Shown: one piece after another, positions 1-7,328 of the stretch
Layout: every line of letters starts with the position of its first letter
Position numbering within the stretch: the stretch's first letter is position 1
From: a virus
Virus record (IMG/VR): IMGVR_UViG_3300044825_003337
Span: 1-21,387 of that record
DNA: 21,387 nucleotides
Strand: one strand, 5' to 3'
Translations under genes and position numbers: made by a program
The notes under the pieces: generated by a model
Told to the model about the DNA's origin: nothing
Database searches by the model: none
What the model saw: only the letters and a program-made list of their open reading frames with translations

Positions 1-44
1 GTACTTCGAACCGCGATGAAATTCTAGTGTCTGGGGTTGCCCGG

Positions 45-98
45 AGTGGTCGCCTAGAGTGGTCGCCAGTAGTCGCCGCGGAGTAGTCGAGTAGTCGC
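45..98. repeat. Tandem AGTRGTCGCC repeats upstream of the small terminase gene
   Basis: Five copies of a 10-base unit can be read. AGTGGTCGCC is at 45-54 and 58-67, AGTAGTCGCC at 68-77, and shorter copies AGTAGTCG at 82-89 and AGTAGTCGC at 90-98. They sit 27 bases before the start of the small terminase gene. In lambda, cosN and the gpNu1-binding R sites of cosB lie just before the small terminase gene, so this is the expected place for a packaging recognition site. A packaging role is inference; the repeats themselves are plain. An alternative is a transcription-factor binding array. Confidence 0.5.
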
Positions 99-114
99 GC
101 AAGGCCGGACGGCC

Positions 115-119
115 GGAGG
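115..119 (+). promoter_or_regulatory. Ribosome binding site of the small terminase gene
   Basis: GGAGG lies five bases before the ATG at 125 and decides that start. The preceding bases 103-114 form a short inverted repeat (GGCCG-GA-CGGCC). I see no convincing promoter in the first 124 bases. Confidence 0.7.
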
Positions 120-124
120 TCGCC

Positions 125-766
125 ATGGCCGATTGGATCTCGCTGCGGGAGTACTCCCGCCGTCGCAACGTCACGCTCGGCGCGGTGCAGAAGGCCATCG
201 CCAGCGGCCGCGTCACCGCGGTCAGGCGCGACGACAAAGGCCGGCTGGTCGCCATTGATGCCGAGCTGGCCACGCAACAGTGGTCCACGAACACCGACCC
301 GGATCTCGCGTTGCGGACCGGGACCGTAGTACCACCGCCGGACAGAATACCCACGCGCGAGGATGCGCAACGGGTCTCGGAGGACGCGTCGGGGGGTCTC
401 CTGCCCTCCGACGCCGAATCCGCTCTACCCCAAGCGCAGCAGTCAGGCAAAGAGCCGGAAGCGTCCCCCTCCGGGGGGGATAGCGAGTTCCACCGGCACC
501 GCACCGAGCGTGCGCGCCTGGACGTCGAGAAACAGCGTGCCGACCTGGCCGAGCGCATGGGTGCCCTGGCCAGCGTCGACGCCATGCGGGCCGCAGCCGG
601 CGAGTCCGCGCGCCTGGTCAACACGAAACTGATGGAACTGCCGGAGCGGCTGTCTCCGCTCCTCGCCGTCGAGACGGATCCGCTGCGCATCCACGCGCTG
701 CTCACCAGCGAGATCCGCGGAGTCCTCAATGCCCTGGCCGATCGAGCTCGAGAACTGGGCGCCTGA
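125..766 (+). CDS. Phage terminase small subunit (Nu1-like)
   Basis: This is the probable DNA-recognition subunit of the packaging motor, 213 aa. Residues 4-45 (ISLREYSRRRNVTLGAVQKA) look like the winged helix-turn-helix at the start of Nu1-type small terminases. Residues about 50-115 are rich in Pro, Ser, Asp and Glu and are probably a flexible linker. From about residue 120 the protein is a charged helix (RARLDVEKQRADLAERMGAL) ending in a Leu-rich segment, typical for assembly of the small subunit and contact with the large one. The ATG at 125 has GGAGG five bases upstream. The 3' end overlaps the large terminase gene by 38 bases, which suggests translational coupling. The tandem repeats just upstream are a candidate binding site. 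The family call rests on architecture and position more than on strong motif identity. Confidence 0.8.
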   Translation: MADWISLREYSRRRNVTLGAVQKAIASGRVTAVRRDDKGRLVAIDAELATQQWSTNTDPDLALRTGTVVPPPDRIPTREDAQRVSEDASGGLLPSDAESALPQAQQSGKEPEASPSGGDSEFHRHRTERARLDVEKQRADLAERMGALASVDAMRAAAGESARLVNTKLMELPERLSPLLAVETDPLRIHALLTSEIRGVLNALADRARELGA

Positions 767-2972
767 GGGCCTCGGCGACGCGGCTGCGGCCTGGTGGGCT
801 GGGTTTGCGGACGGCATCCGTCCGGATCCGGACATGAGCGTGTCGCAATGGGCCGATCAGTACCGCGTGCTGTCGTCGGTGTCGTCGGCCGAGCGTGGCC
901 AGTGGCGGACCGAGCGCACGCCGTACCTGCGCGAGATCATGGACTGCTGCACGCCGTCGCATCCGATGACGAACGGCGCATTCCAGAAAGGCACCCAGCT
1001 CGGCGGATCCGAGGCCGTCTACAACTTCGTCGGCTACTGCATCGACCAGGCACCCGGTCCGATCATGCTGGTGATGCCGACGGTCGACGGCGCCAAGACG
1101 ATCTCGAAGCAGCGCATCAAGCCACTGATCGAAGAGTCGCCGGCGCTGCGCGACAAGGTCCGCGACGCGAAATCGCGCGACTCCGGAAACACCACGCTGC
1201 AGAAAGAGTTCACAGGCGGGGTGCTGAAACTGGTGGGCGCAAACTCCGGGCCCGGCCTGCGGAACATGCCGATCCGCTACCTGATCGGCGATGAAGTCGA
1301 TGCATTCCCGGCGGACGTCGATGGCGAGGGCGATCCCATCGTCCTGGCGGAGAAGCGCACCGATACCTTCGGCGCGCGTGCCAAGCGCATCTACGTCAGC
1401 TCGCCCAAGCTGGCCGGATCCAGCCGCATCGACCGGCTGCGTCGCGAGGGCTCGCAGGGCCGCTACTACGTGCCCTGCCCCCACTGTTCGCATGAGCAGT
1501 ACCTGCAGTGGTCGCAGATGCGCTGGACGATGTACCAGCGGCGCGAGATGCCCTGCCGCGAATGCGGTGCCGCGTCGGAGATCGCCGAGGAAGCCAGCGG
1601 CGAGGCCATGTGTCATCACTGCGACGCCTGGTCAACCATTGACGAAGCCAACACCCGGCACGCCTCCACCGACGTCGTCGCCCGCGCCTGGTACGAGTGC
1701 GAGAGCTGCGGCGAGGAGGTCGGCGAGGAGCACAAGCCCGAGATGCTCGCACGCGGCCGCTGGATCCATTCGAACCTCGGCCCGGGCGAACTGCTCGACG
1801 ACGATGACCCGCACCCCTGGGCGCTGTGGACCTGGGTTGGGAAGACCGTCCGGCGATTCCTGCCGACCTACTCGCGGCCGCTGTCGTGGCACCTGCCCAG
1901 CCTGTACTCGCCGCTGGGCTGGTTTTCCTGGACGAAGGCAGTCACGCAGTTCCTGAAGGCGAAGGCCGGCGGCGTTGACGAGAACGGCGAGCCGCTTATG
2001 CAGGTGTTCACGAACACGGTGCTGGCCGAGGTCTACGAAGCGCCAGGCGAGCGGCCCAGCGATCAGCGCCTGCGCGAGCGTGCGGAGCCTTACCGGCTCG
2101 GCCAGGTGCCAAAGGATTGCCTGCTCCTGGTCGGTTCGGTGGACGTGCAAGGCAACCGATTGGAGGCCATTTGCCTCGGATTCGGGCGCAATGGCCGCAA
2201 GTGGGTCATCGATCACCAGCGTTTCTACGGCGATCCGCTCGATCTCGGTGAAACCGGCCCGTGGCAGGCGCTCACCGCCTGGCGGCGCACCGCGTACACG
2301 CATGCCGGCGGAGCCACCCTGCGCATGCACACCGTGGCGGTGGACTCCGGCCACATGGCGCACACCGTCTACTACTACTGCGCCCTGTACCGCACCGAGC
2401 AGGTCATGGCGGTCAAGGGCATGGGCGACGTCGGGCGGCCGGTGCTCGGTCTGCCGAAGATGGTCGACATCGACCATCGCGGCAAGGTCATCAAACAGGG
2501 CTGCCAGCTCTGGATGGTCGGGACCGATACGGCCAAGGAGCAGATCTACCGCGCGCTCGAGCTGGAGGAGCCGGGCTACGGCTGGATCACTTTCCCCGCT
2601 GGCCTGCCTGACGAATTCTTCGAGCAGCTCACCGCGGAGAAATTCGATGCGACCGCGCGTCGTAACCGCTTCGACCGCGGCAACCGCCGCAACGAAGTGC
2701 TCGACCTGGTCGTGTACGGCCTGGCCGCCGGCGAGCGCGCTGGTGTGCGGCGTGTCGACTGGGACGCCCTCGAGCAACGCATTAACCCCGCCATGCGCGA
2801 TCTGTTCGCCGTGGCCATGGATGCACCCCCTGAAGAGGAAGCAGCAACGGCGTCAGTCCCGCGGGACGAAGCGCCGATCACGGACGGGCCCGCCGCCGCG
2901 GCGGCGGTGCCCCACGTGGTGAGGCCGATCAAGCGGCCGCCTCCTCGTCGCAACTTCGCAACCCAGTGGTGA
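729..2972 (+). CDS. Phage terminase large subunit, gpA family
   Basis: This is the ATPase-nuclease that cuts concatemeric DNA and pumps it into the prohead, 747 aa. A deviant Walker A lies at residues 87-95 (KGTQLGGSE), and a Walker B at about 184-189 (YLIGDE, with D188/E189). The C-terminal nuclease has the spaced acidic residues of the family: D472 in VDVQGN, D539 in AVDSG and D659 in LDLVVYG. Four CxxC pairs (C250/C253, C276/C279, C295/C298, C324/C327) lie between the two domains. The first and last pairs fit the usual gpA zinc region and the middle two look like an extra insert. The tail from about 690 is Ala/Pro-rich and probably disordered. The ATG at 729 has GGAG at 719-722 and lies within the small terminase gene. 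Confidence 0.95.
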   Translation: MPWPIELENWAPEGLGDAAAAWWAGFADGIRPDPDMSVSQWADQYRVLSSVSSAERGQWRTERTPYLREIMDCCTPSHPMTNGAFQKGTQLGGSEAVYNFVGYCIDQAPGPIMLVMPTVDGAKTISKQRIKPLIEESPALRDKVRDAKSRDSGNTTLQKEFTGGVLKLVGANSGPGLRNMPIRYLIGDEVDAFPADVDGEGDPIVLAEKRTDTFGARAKRIYVSSPKLAGSSRIDRLRREGSQGRYYVPCPHCSHEQYLQWSQMRWTMYQRREMPCRECGAASEIAEEASGEAMCHHCDAWSTIDEANTRHASTDVVARAWYECESCGEEVGEEHKPEMLARGRWIHSNLGPGELLDDDDPHPWALWTWVGKTVRRFLPTYSRPLSWHLPSLYSPLGWFSWTKAVTQFLKAKAGGVDENGEPLMQVFTNTVLAEVYEAPGERPSDQRLRERAEPYRLGQVPKDCLLLVGSVDVQGNRLEAICLGFGRNGRKWVIDHQRFYGDPLDLGETGPWQALTAWRRTAYTHAGGATLRMHTVAVDSGHMAHTVYYYCALYRTEQVMAVKGMGDVGRPVLGLPKMVDIDHRGKVIKQGCQLWMVGTDTAKEQIYRALELEEPGYGWITFPAGLPDEFFEQLTAEKFDATARRNRFDRGNRRNEVLDLVVYGLAAGERAGVRRVDWDALEQRINPAMRDLFAVAMDAPPEEEAATASVPRDEAPITDGPAAAAAVPHVVRPIKRPPPRRNFATQW

Positions 2973-2981
2973 GAGACCGAC

Positions 2982-3446
2982 ATGGCGACTGGTGACATCA
3001 AATGGTTCGCTCAGGCCTTGCATGACCTGGGAAACAAGATCCACGACCTCGACGGCGACACGATCAAGCTGGGCGTCATCACGTCCGCTGTAACGCCGGC
3101 GCTGTCGACCGCTGCGCCGCACTGGGGCGGGACCGGCACCACGAATTTGGCCAGTAATCAGGTGGCGACTACCGGCACGTCCTACACCGGCCCGATCACG
3201 CTGGCGAACAAGTCCTGGTCGATCGTCAGCAACGTGCCCACGTTCCGCGCCGACGAGGTCACCCTGGCACAGGACGCCAGCGGATTCACGAACGGCCGCT
3301 GGGGCGTGATCTACAACGACTCCGATGCGAATAAACGCTGCCTCGGATTCGTCGACATGGGCTCGGACCGCTCTCTCGTAGCCGGCCCCGTCGTGTTTGC
3401 CTGGTCGGGGGCGGGCAACGACATCTTGACGCTGACCCAGTCGTGA
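2982..3446 (+). CDS. Putative virion structural protein
   Basis: A 154-aa protein with no signal peptide or membrane segment. It opens with a short helical segment (IKWFAQALHDLGNKIHDLDG) and then becomes Thr/Ser/Gly-rich and beta-like. It ends in a pattern (WGVIYNDSDANKRCLGFVDM, then V...VFAW and ILTLTQS) that I recognise from small structural proteins of tailed phages, in which a conserved R/WxxVIYND is followed by a GY/FxDxG turn. The exact role, such as head decoration or tail appendage, cannot be told. It begins nine bases after the large terminase stop and overlaps the next gene by four bases, so it is in the same operon. Lambda has no gene here. The structural call is family resemblance from memory, not a match I could test. 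Confidence 0.55.
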   Translation: MATGDIKWFAQALHDLGNKIHDLDGDTIKLGVITSAVTPALSTAAPHWGGTGTTNLASNQVATTGTSYTGPITLANKSWSIVSNVPTFRADEVTLAQDASGFTNGRWGVIYNDSDANKRCLGFVDMGSDRSLVAGPVVFAWSGAGNDILTLTQS

Positions 3447-3874
3447 AAAAACTCTACCTGGTCGAGTTCACCGAGACCGTCGTGGAGGACGGCGTCCTGC
3501 GGCCGGTGTTGCCGTGGGACGGGATGGTGGCAAATGTGCACTGCGTCTATCCGCGCGCCGAAGGCGGCCGGTACCAGGAGTCGCACGTGATGGCGGCCAT
3601 CGAGGCCGATGCCAAGGTACACGCCGAGATCGCGCGGGCGGCCGGCGTGACGGAACTTCCGGACGACACCGCCGGAAAGCTCAAGGACGTGCCGGCCGGC
3701 AAGCGAATCGAGGTCGACCAAAAGATCGCGGCGCTCAAGGTCGATGCAAGAGACGTCACGCCGGACACGCCAGTCAAGGTCGTGCTTGATCGCCTGGGCG
3801 AAAAGCTCAAGCCCGGATTCGACGTCGCACGGCTCCAGCCGGCGGTGCTCGACGCGGCAAGGGAACTGCGCTGA
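3443..3874 (+). CDS. Hypothetical phage protein
   Basis: 143 aa, unrecognised. The start is a GTG inside the GTGA overlap with the previous stop, and the stop overlaps the next ATG as TGATG, so translation is probably coupled on both sides. Residues 1-40 look beta-stranded (KKLYLVEFTETVVEDGVLRP). The rest is mixed, with charged helices around residues 50-67 and 90-100 and a C-terminal helix. There are no Cys pairs, signal or membrane segments. Its place between two probable virion proteins suggests a structural or assembly role, but nothing in the sequence shows one. Codon use and high G+C match the neighbours, and the overlaps on both sides make it very likely to be a real gene. Confidence 0.6.
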   Translation: MKKLYLVEFTETVVEDGVLRPVLPWDGMVANVHCVYPRAEGGRYQESHVMAAIEADAKVHAEIARAAGVTELPDDTAGKLKDVPAGKRIEVDQKIAALKVDARDVTPDTPVKVVLDRLGEKLKPGFDVARLQPAVLDAARELR

Positions 3875-5040
3875 TGGCCTTCCTCACCGACACCTTTACC
3901 GAAGCTAGCGATACCACGCTAGCGTCGCACACGTCGGATTCTGGGCACACGTGGACGATATATGCGGGCGGGTTGACCGTCATCGGGTCCGAAGATCGTC
4001 TTCGCGGTGATTCGGCGGGGGGGAGCGGCGTCGCAATAAGCAGCGCGTCTCCGGCATCGGATCAATACGATGTCGAGGGCGTTGTTAGACGCACCACCAG
4101 CGACGCCAATGCGGTGAGCGGCATCTATGCCCGGTTTAACACCGTTGGGCCGGACCTGATCCAGTTGTACATGTCGCATCCGGACTCCACGCTGACCATG
4201 CAGGAGGTCCAGGACAATGCCGTGGTGGAGTCGTCCACGTATGCGAAATCGTGGTCGGCCGATACAAATTACACAATTAAGCTTGAAGTTAGAAACGGGT
4301 CAAACGGGGTCAAGGGGTATCTTGACGGCGTCCAACGTGTGCAAATCACGTGGTCCGGCGACAGTACGCCCGGCAATGTTGCCGTGCGATCGCGCCTGTA
4401 TGGCCGCATTGATAACCTGACGGCGACGGACTACAGCGCCGGCGTGACGCTCGACTGCACCGTCGGCAACGCAGTCGCCGCAGGATCCGCGGCCAGCATC
4501 AGCGCTGGCACCACCATCAATGCCGGCATCGGCAATGCCGTGGCGGCCGGCGCCACGGCCAACGTCAGCGCCGGAACCACCATCAACGTCAGCGTCGGCA
4601 ATGCCGTGGCGGCGGGCGTGCAGGCCTCGATTACAAGCGGCACGACGCTGGATTGCACCGTCGGTAACGCGGTCGCCGCGGGCGGCACGGCCAACATCAG
4701 CGCCGGCACCACCATCAACGCCGGCGTGGGCAATGCCGTGGCGGCCGGCGTGCAGGCCTCGCTCACCAGCGGCGTCACGCTCGAATGCACTGTCGGCAAC
4801 GCCGTGGCCGCCGGCGTGCAGGCCGGCATCAGCGTCGGCAGCGGCACCGTCACTATTGCTTGCGCCGTTGGCAATGCGGTGGCCGACGGCGTCGACGTGG
4901 ACATCTGGTCGGCAGACATTCCCCTGCCGCTCACAGGCCGCATCGGCAGCAGTGGACTGGACGACACCCGCCGTATCGGTGGCAGCACGCTGAGTGGATC
5001 GCGTCGCATCGGGAGCAGCACGTTGAGGAAGCCAGCATGA
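3874..5040 (+). CDS. Repeat-containing virion protein with LamG-like N terminus
   Basis: 388 aa in three parts. Residues 1-185 look like a concanavalin/LamG-type beta-sandwich: the opening LTDTFTEASDTTLASH, then ARFNT, YTIKLEVRNG, VKGYLDGVQ and RIDNLTATD are typical of such phage and carbohydrate-binding folds. Residues 189-344 are seven tandem units of about 22 residues centred on GNAVAAG. Residues 355-384 carry three units of an 11-residue motif (GRIGSSGL, RRIGGSTL, RRIGSSTL). A carbohydrate-binding virion or appendage role is inference. The DNA for the first domain is much lower in G+C (24/60 in the line from 4261) than the repeat region, which points to mosaic origin. It is coupled to both neighbours (TGATG at 3872, ATGA at 5037). 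Confidence 0.6.
   Translation: MAFLTDTFTEASDTTLASHTSDSGHTWTIYAGGLTVIGSEDRLRGDSAGGSGVAISSASPASDQYDVEGVVRRTTSDANAVSGIYARFNTVGPDLIQLYMSHPDSTLTMQEVQDNAVVESSTYAKSWSADTNYTIKLEVRNGSNGVKGYLDGVQRVQITWSGDSTPGNVAVRSRLYGRIDNLTATDYSAGVTLDCTVGNAVAAGSAASISAGTTINAGIGNAVAAGATANVSAGTTINVSVGNAVAAGVQASITSGTTLDCTVGNAVAAGGTANISAGTTINAGVGNAVAAGVQASLTSGVTLECTVGNAVAAGVQAGISVGSGTVTIACAVGNAVADGVDVDIWSADIPLPLTGRIGSSGLDDTRRIGGSTLSGSRRIGSSTLRKPA
4438..4905 (+). repeat. Seven tandem ~66-bp coding repeats (GNAVAAG units)
   Basis: Six in-frame units of exactly 66 bases start at 4438, 4504, 4570, 4636, 4702 and 4768. A seventh, diverged 72-base unit runs 4834-4905. Each encodes 22 residues with a TTIN or TLDC opening, an invariant GNAVA core and a short Ala/Ser-rich end. 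Units 1, 4 and 6 share the LDC/LEC type, while 2, 3 and 5 share the IN type, so the array seems to have grown by duplication of pairs or triplets. Confidence 0.9.
4936..5025 (+). repeat. Short RRIGSSTL coding repeat
   Basis: Three units of period 33 bases (11 residues) at the end of the repeat protein: GRIGSSGLDDT, RRIGGSTLSGS and RRIGSSTL. The first two are full length and the third is cut to eight residues before the RKPA terminus. The segment is basic, unlike the neutral GNAVAAG array before it. Confidence 0.75.
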
Positions 5041-5591
5041 ACCTCACCGAGCTCTACGTCGGCGACAGCCTGCAGTTCGAAACCTCCGTGCCCGAGTACC
5101 CGGCCAGCGGCGGCTACACGCTCAAGTACCGCCTGGTGCCGCGCGCGGGCGGATCCGCCTACGTGATCACCGCCAGCGCCAGCGGCGATGCCTACGCCGT
5201 CAACGTCGCCGCGGCCACCACCGCGGCCTGGGTCGCCGGCGAGTACTCCTGGCACGCGTACATCGAGATCTCCGGTGCGCGGTACACCGTGGGTTCCGGG
5301 CAGCTCACGCTCAAGCCGGATCCGTCGGCGATCGCCGGCGGGACCGACACGCGCACGCAGGCCGAGATCGCGCTGGCGCAGGCCAAGGCCGCCTACGCCA
5401 GCATGAGCGCCAACCCGAGCCGCAAGGCGTACACGATCGGCGATGTCTCGGTCACGTTCAACAGCCCGGCCGAGATCCTGCGGACCATCAACTACTGGGA
5501 AATCCAGGTCCAGCGCGAGCAGCACGCCGACGCGATCCGCAAGGGCCTGAAAAATCCCAACCGCGTCTATGTGAGGTCGCTCCGTGGATAA
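5037..5591 (+). CDS. Head-tail joining protein, gpW-like C terminus with extra N-terminal domain
   Basis: 184 aa. The start is the ATG in the ATGA overlap with the previous gene. Residues 1-100 look like an immunoglobulin-like beta domain (LYVGDSLQFETSVPEYPASG, WHAYIEISGARYTVGSGQLT). Residues about 105-184 follow the pattern of lambda gpW: a helix (AEIALAQAKAAYASMSANPS), a beta hairpin (KAYTIGDVSVTF), a helix (AEILRTINYWEIQVQREQ) and a basic end (NPNRVYVRSLRG). Lambda gpW is only 68 aa and lies between the terminase and portal genes, exactly the place of this gene. gpW plugs the portal after packaging and receives the tail connector. The gpW call is from pattern and position. The N-terminal half has no lambda counterpart and could be a surface or adaptor domain. 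Confidence 0.65.
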   Translation: MNLTELYVGDSLQFETSVPEYPASGGYTLKYRLVPRAGGSAYVITASASGDAYAVNVAAATTAAWVAGEYSWHAYIEISGARYTVGSGQLTLKPDPSAIAGGTDTRTQAEIALAQAKAAYASMSANPSRKAYTIGDVSVTFNSPAEILRTINYWEIQVQREQHADAIRKGLKNPNRVYVRSLRG

Positions 5592-7323
5592 GCGCTGGTG
5601 TCCTCGCACGGCTCAGTGGCTCGAGCTGGCCCCGGCGGCCTCGGTCTCACCAGTCAAGCGCTGGCAACCGCCGCCGCAGGCTGAACGGACGATGCAGTCA
5701 GCGCACGACCCGGCGCAAGAGCGCGCGCGATTCGACGTGCGGTCCATCCCCATGGGCCCCGCTTCGAAGCGGGCCGTGCGGATGTACCACAACGCCCGTG
5801 CGACGCGCGCCACCGCCGGCTGGAACGCAGCCCAGACCAGCGCGGATGCCGAGCTCGACAGCTCGCTGACGGCGCTGCGCAACCGCTCGCGCGCGCTGGT
5901 GCGCGATGCGGCGTACGCCAAGCGCGCGAAGATCATCGTCGTCAACAACGTAATCGGCGCGGGCGTGGGCATGCAAGCGCAGGTGCGCAACAACCGCAAG
6001 CGGTTGCTGACGAAGGTCAACGCGGGCATCGAAGCCGCATTCCAGGAGTGGGGCGAGGCCGATCACTGCCACACCGGCGGAAAGCTGCACTTCGCAGATC
6101 TGGAGCGGCAGGCCAAGGGCCAGATCTTCGAGGCGGGCGAGGTCATCTTCCGCAAGCACTACCGCCGCTTCGGATCTTCGCGCGTGCCGTTTGCGCTCGA
6201 GCTGATCGAGGGCGAGCGCCTGGCCGACACCCTGACCCGGTCGCCGGTGAGCGGCGCGGACGTGCGCATGGGTGTCGAGGTCGACGAGTTTCAGCGGCCC
6301 GTCGCGTACTGGCTGCGGGAGGGCCATCCCGGAGATCTGCGCCGGACTCGTGCGGGCGCCGAAAAGCTGGTGCGCGTGCCGGCCGACCAGATCTGGCACC
6401 TGTACATCGTCGACCGCTGGCCACAGTCGCGCGGCGAGCCGTGGCTGCACGCCACCGCGCGCCGGTTGAACGACATGGACGGCTATTCCGAGGCCGAGAT
6501 CATCGCGGCGCGCAACAGCGCCACGCAGATGGGATTCGTCGAGACCTCCATCGAAGCAGTCTCCAGCGTCCGGAGCATGGTCGACGAGACCGACGAGACT
6601 GACGGTGAGCAGCGCATCAATTTCGAGCCGGGCGTCATCGAATACCTCGCGCCTGGTCAGCAGTTCAAGGAACACAACCCCAGCCGGCCCAACACCGCCA
6701 TCGATCCGTTCCTGCGCTACATGCTGCGCGAGGTCGCGGCCGGGATCGGGGTGTCGTACGAATCGCTCTCGCGCGACTACAGCCAGAGCAACTACAGCAG
6801 CTCGCGCCTGGCGCTGCTCGATGACCGAGACCTGTGGCGGACCCTGCAGCTGTGGTGGATTCGCAATTTCCGGCTGCCGCTGCATCGCGAGTGGCTGAAA
6901 GCCGCCGTGTATGGCGGTGCGGTCGAGGGCCTGAGCGTCGCGGACTACCTGAGCGATCCCAAGCGGTACGAGTGCGTCAAGTTCAAGCCCAGGGGCTGGA
7001 GCTGGATCGACCCGGCGAAGGAAGTGGACTCGCAGATGGCCTCCGTGCGCGCGGGCTTCACCACCGTGTCGGACGTCATCGCCCGCACCGGCGAGGGCCG
7101 CGACCTCGAGGACGTAATCGAGGAGCGCAAGCGCGAACTGGAAATGATGCGCGAGGCCGGCCTGCAGTTCGATACCGATCCGGCCGCGGCCGCCCCCGCG
7201 AAACCCGCCGCGCCGAAGGACCCCGCCGCCGATCCCGACGAGTCCGCCGATTCGGACGAGTCCGGGGATGGCGAATCCGAAGACGACGCCCCGGCCGCCG
7301 GCCGCGTCATCCCGATGAGGTAA
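5584..7323 (+). CDS. Phage portal protein, lambda gpB family
   Basis: 579 aa; forms the dodecameric ring at the head vertex through which DNA enters and leaves. Lambda gpB is 533 aa. Family hallmarks are the early RATAGWNAAQTSADAEL region, RSRALVRDAAYAKRAKIIVV, a central beta region (GEVIFRKHYRRF, FALELIEGERL) and the diagnostic RDYSQSNYSSSR at residues 397-408. The C terminus from about residue 530 is Ala/Pro/Asp/Glu-rich and probably disordered. The start is a GTG at 5584 with GAGG at 5573-5576, overlapping the gpW-like gene by eight bases. A later start would remove the roughly 35-residue unusual N terminus, so the exact start is slightly uncertain. Confidence 0.93.
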   Translation: MDKRWCPRTAQWLELAPAASVSPVKRWQPPPQAERTMQSAHDPAQERARFDVRSIPMGPASKRAVRMYHNARATRATAGWNAAQTSADAELDSSLTALRNRSRALVRDAAYAKRAKIIVVNNVIGAGVGMQAQVRNNRKRLLTKVNAGIEAAFQEWGEADHCHTGGKLHFADLERQAKGQIFEAGEVIFRKHYRRFGSSRVPFALELIEGERLADTLTRSPVSGADVRMGVEVDEFQRPVAYWLREGHPGDLRRTRAGAEKLVRVPADQIWHLYIVDRWPQSRGEPWLHATARRLNDMDGYSEAEIIAARNSATQMGFVETSIEAVSSVRSMVDETDETDGEQRINFEPGVIEYLAPGQQFKEHNPSRPNTAIDPFLRYMLREVAAGIGVSYESLSRDYSQSNYSSSRLALLDDRDLWRTLQLWWIRNFRLPLHREWLKAAVYGGAVEGLSVADYLSDPKRYECVKFKPRGWSWIDPAKEVDSQMASVRAGFTTVSDVIARTGEGRDLEDVIEERKRELEMMREAGLQFDTDPAAAAPAKPAAPKDPAADPDESADSDESGDGESEDDAPAAGRVIPMR

Positions 7324-7328
7324 CCCCA

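Noticed and set aside
4438-4905. Regular repeats as a possible CRISPR array
   Set aside because: Units are directly adjacent, 66 bases long, in frame and without unique spacers, so they are coding repeats.
4785-5036. Upstream extension of the gpW-like gene into the repeat gene
   Set aside because: The added residues are His/Arg-rich and come from reading the repeat array out of frame. The ATGA at 5037 is the natural start.
6834-7328. Upstream extension of the protease-capsid frame into the portal gene
   Set aside because: The added 165 residues are Arg/Gly-rich out-of-frame portal sequence. The ATG at 7329 follows the portal stop and starts a typical protease N terminus.
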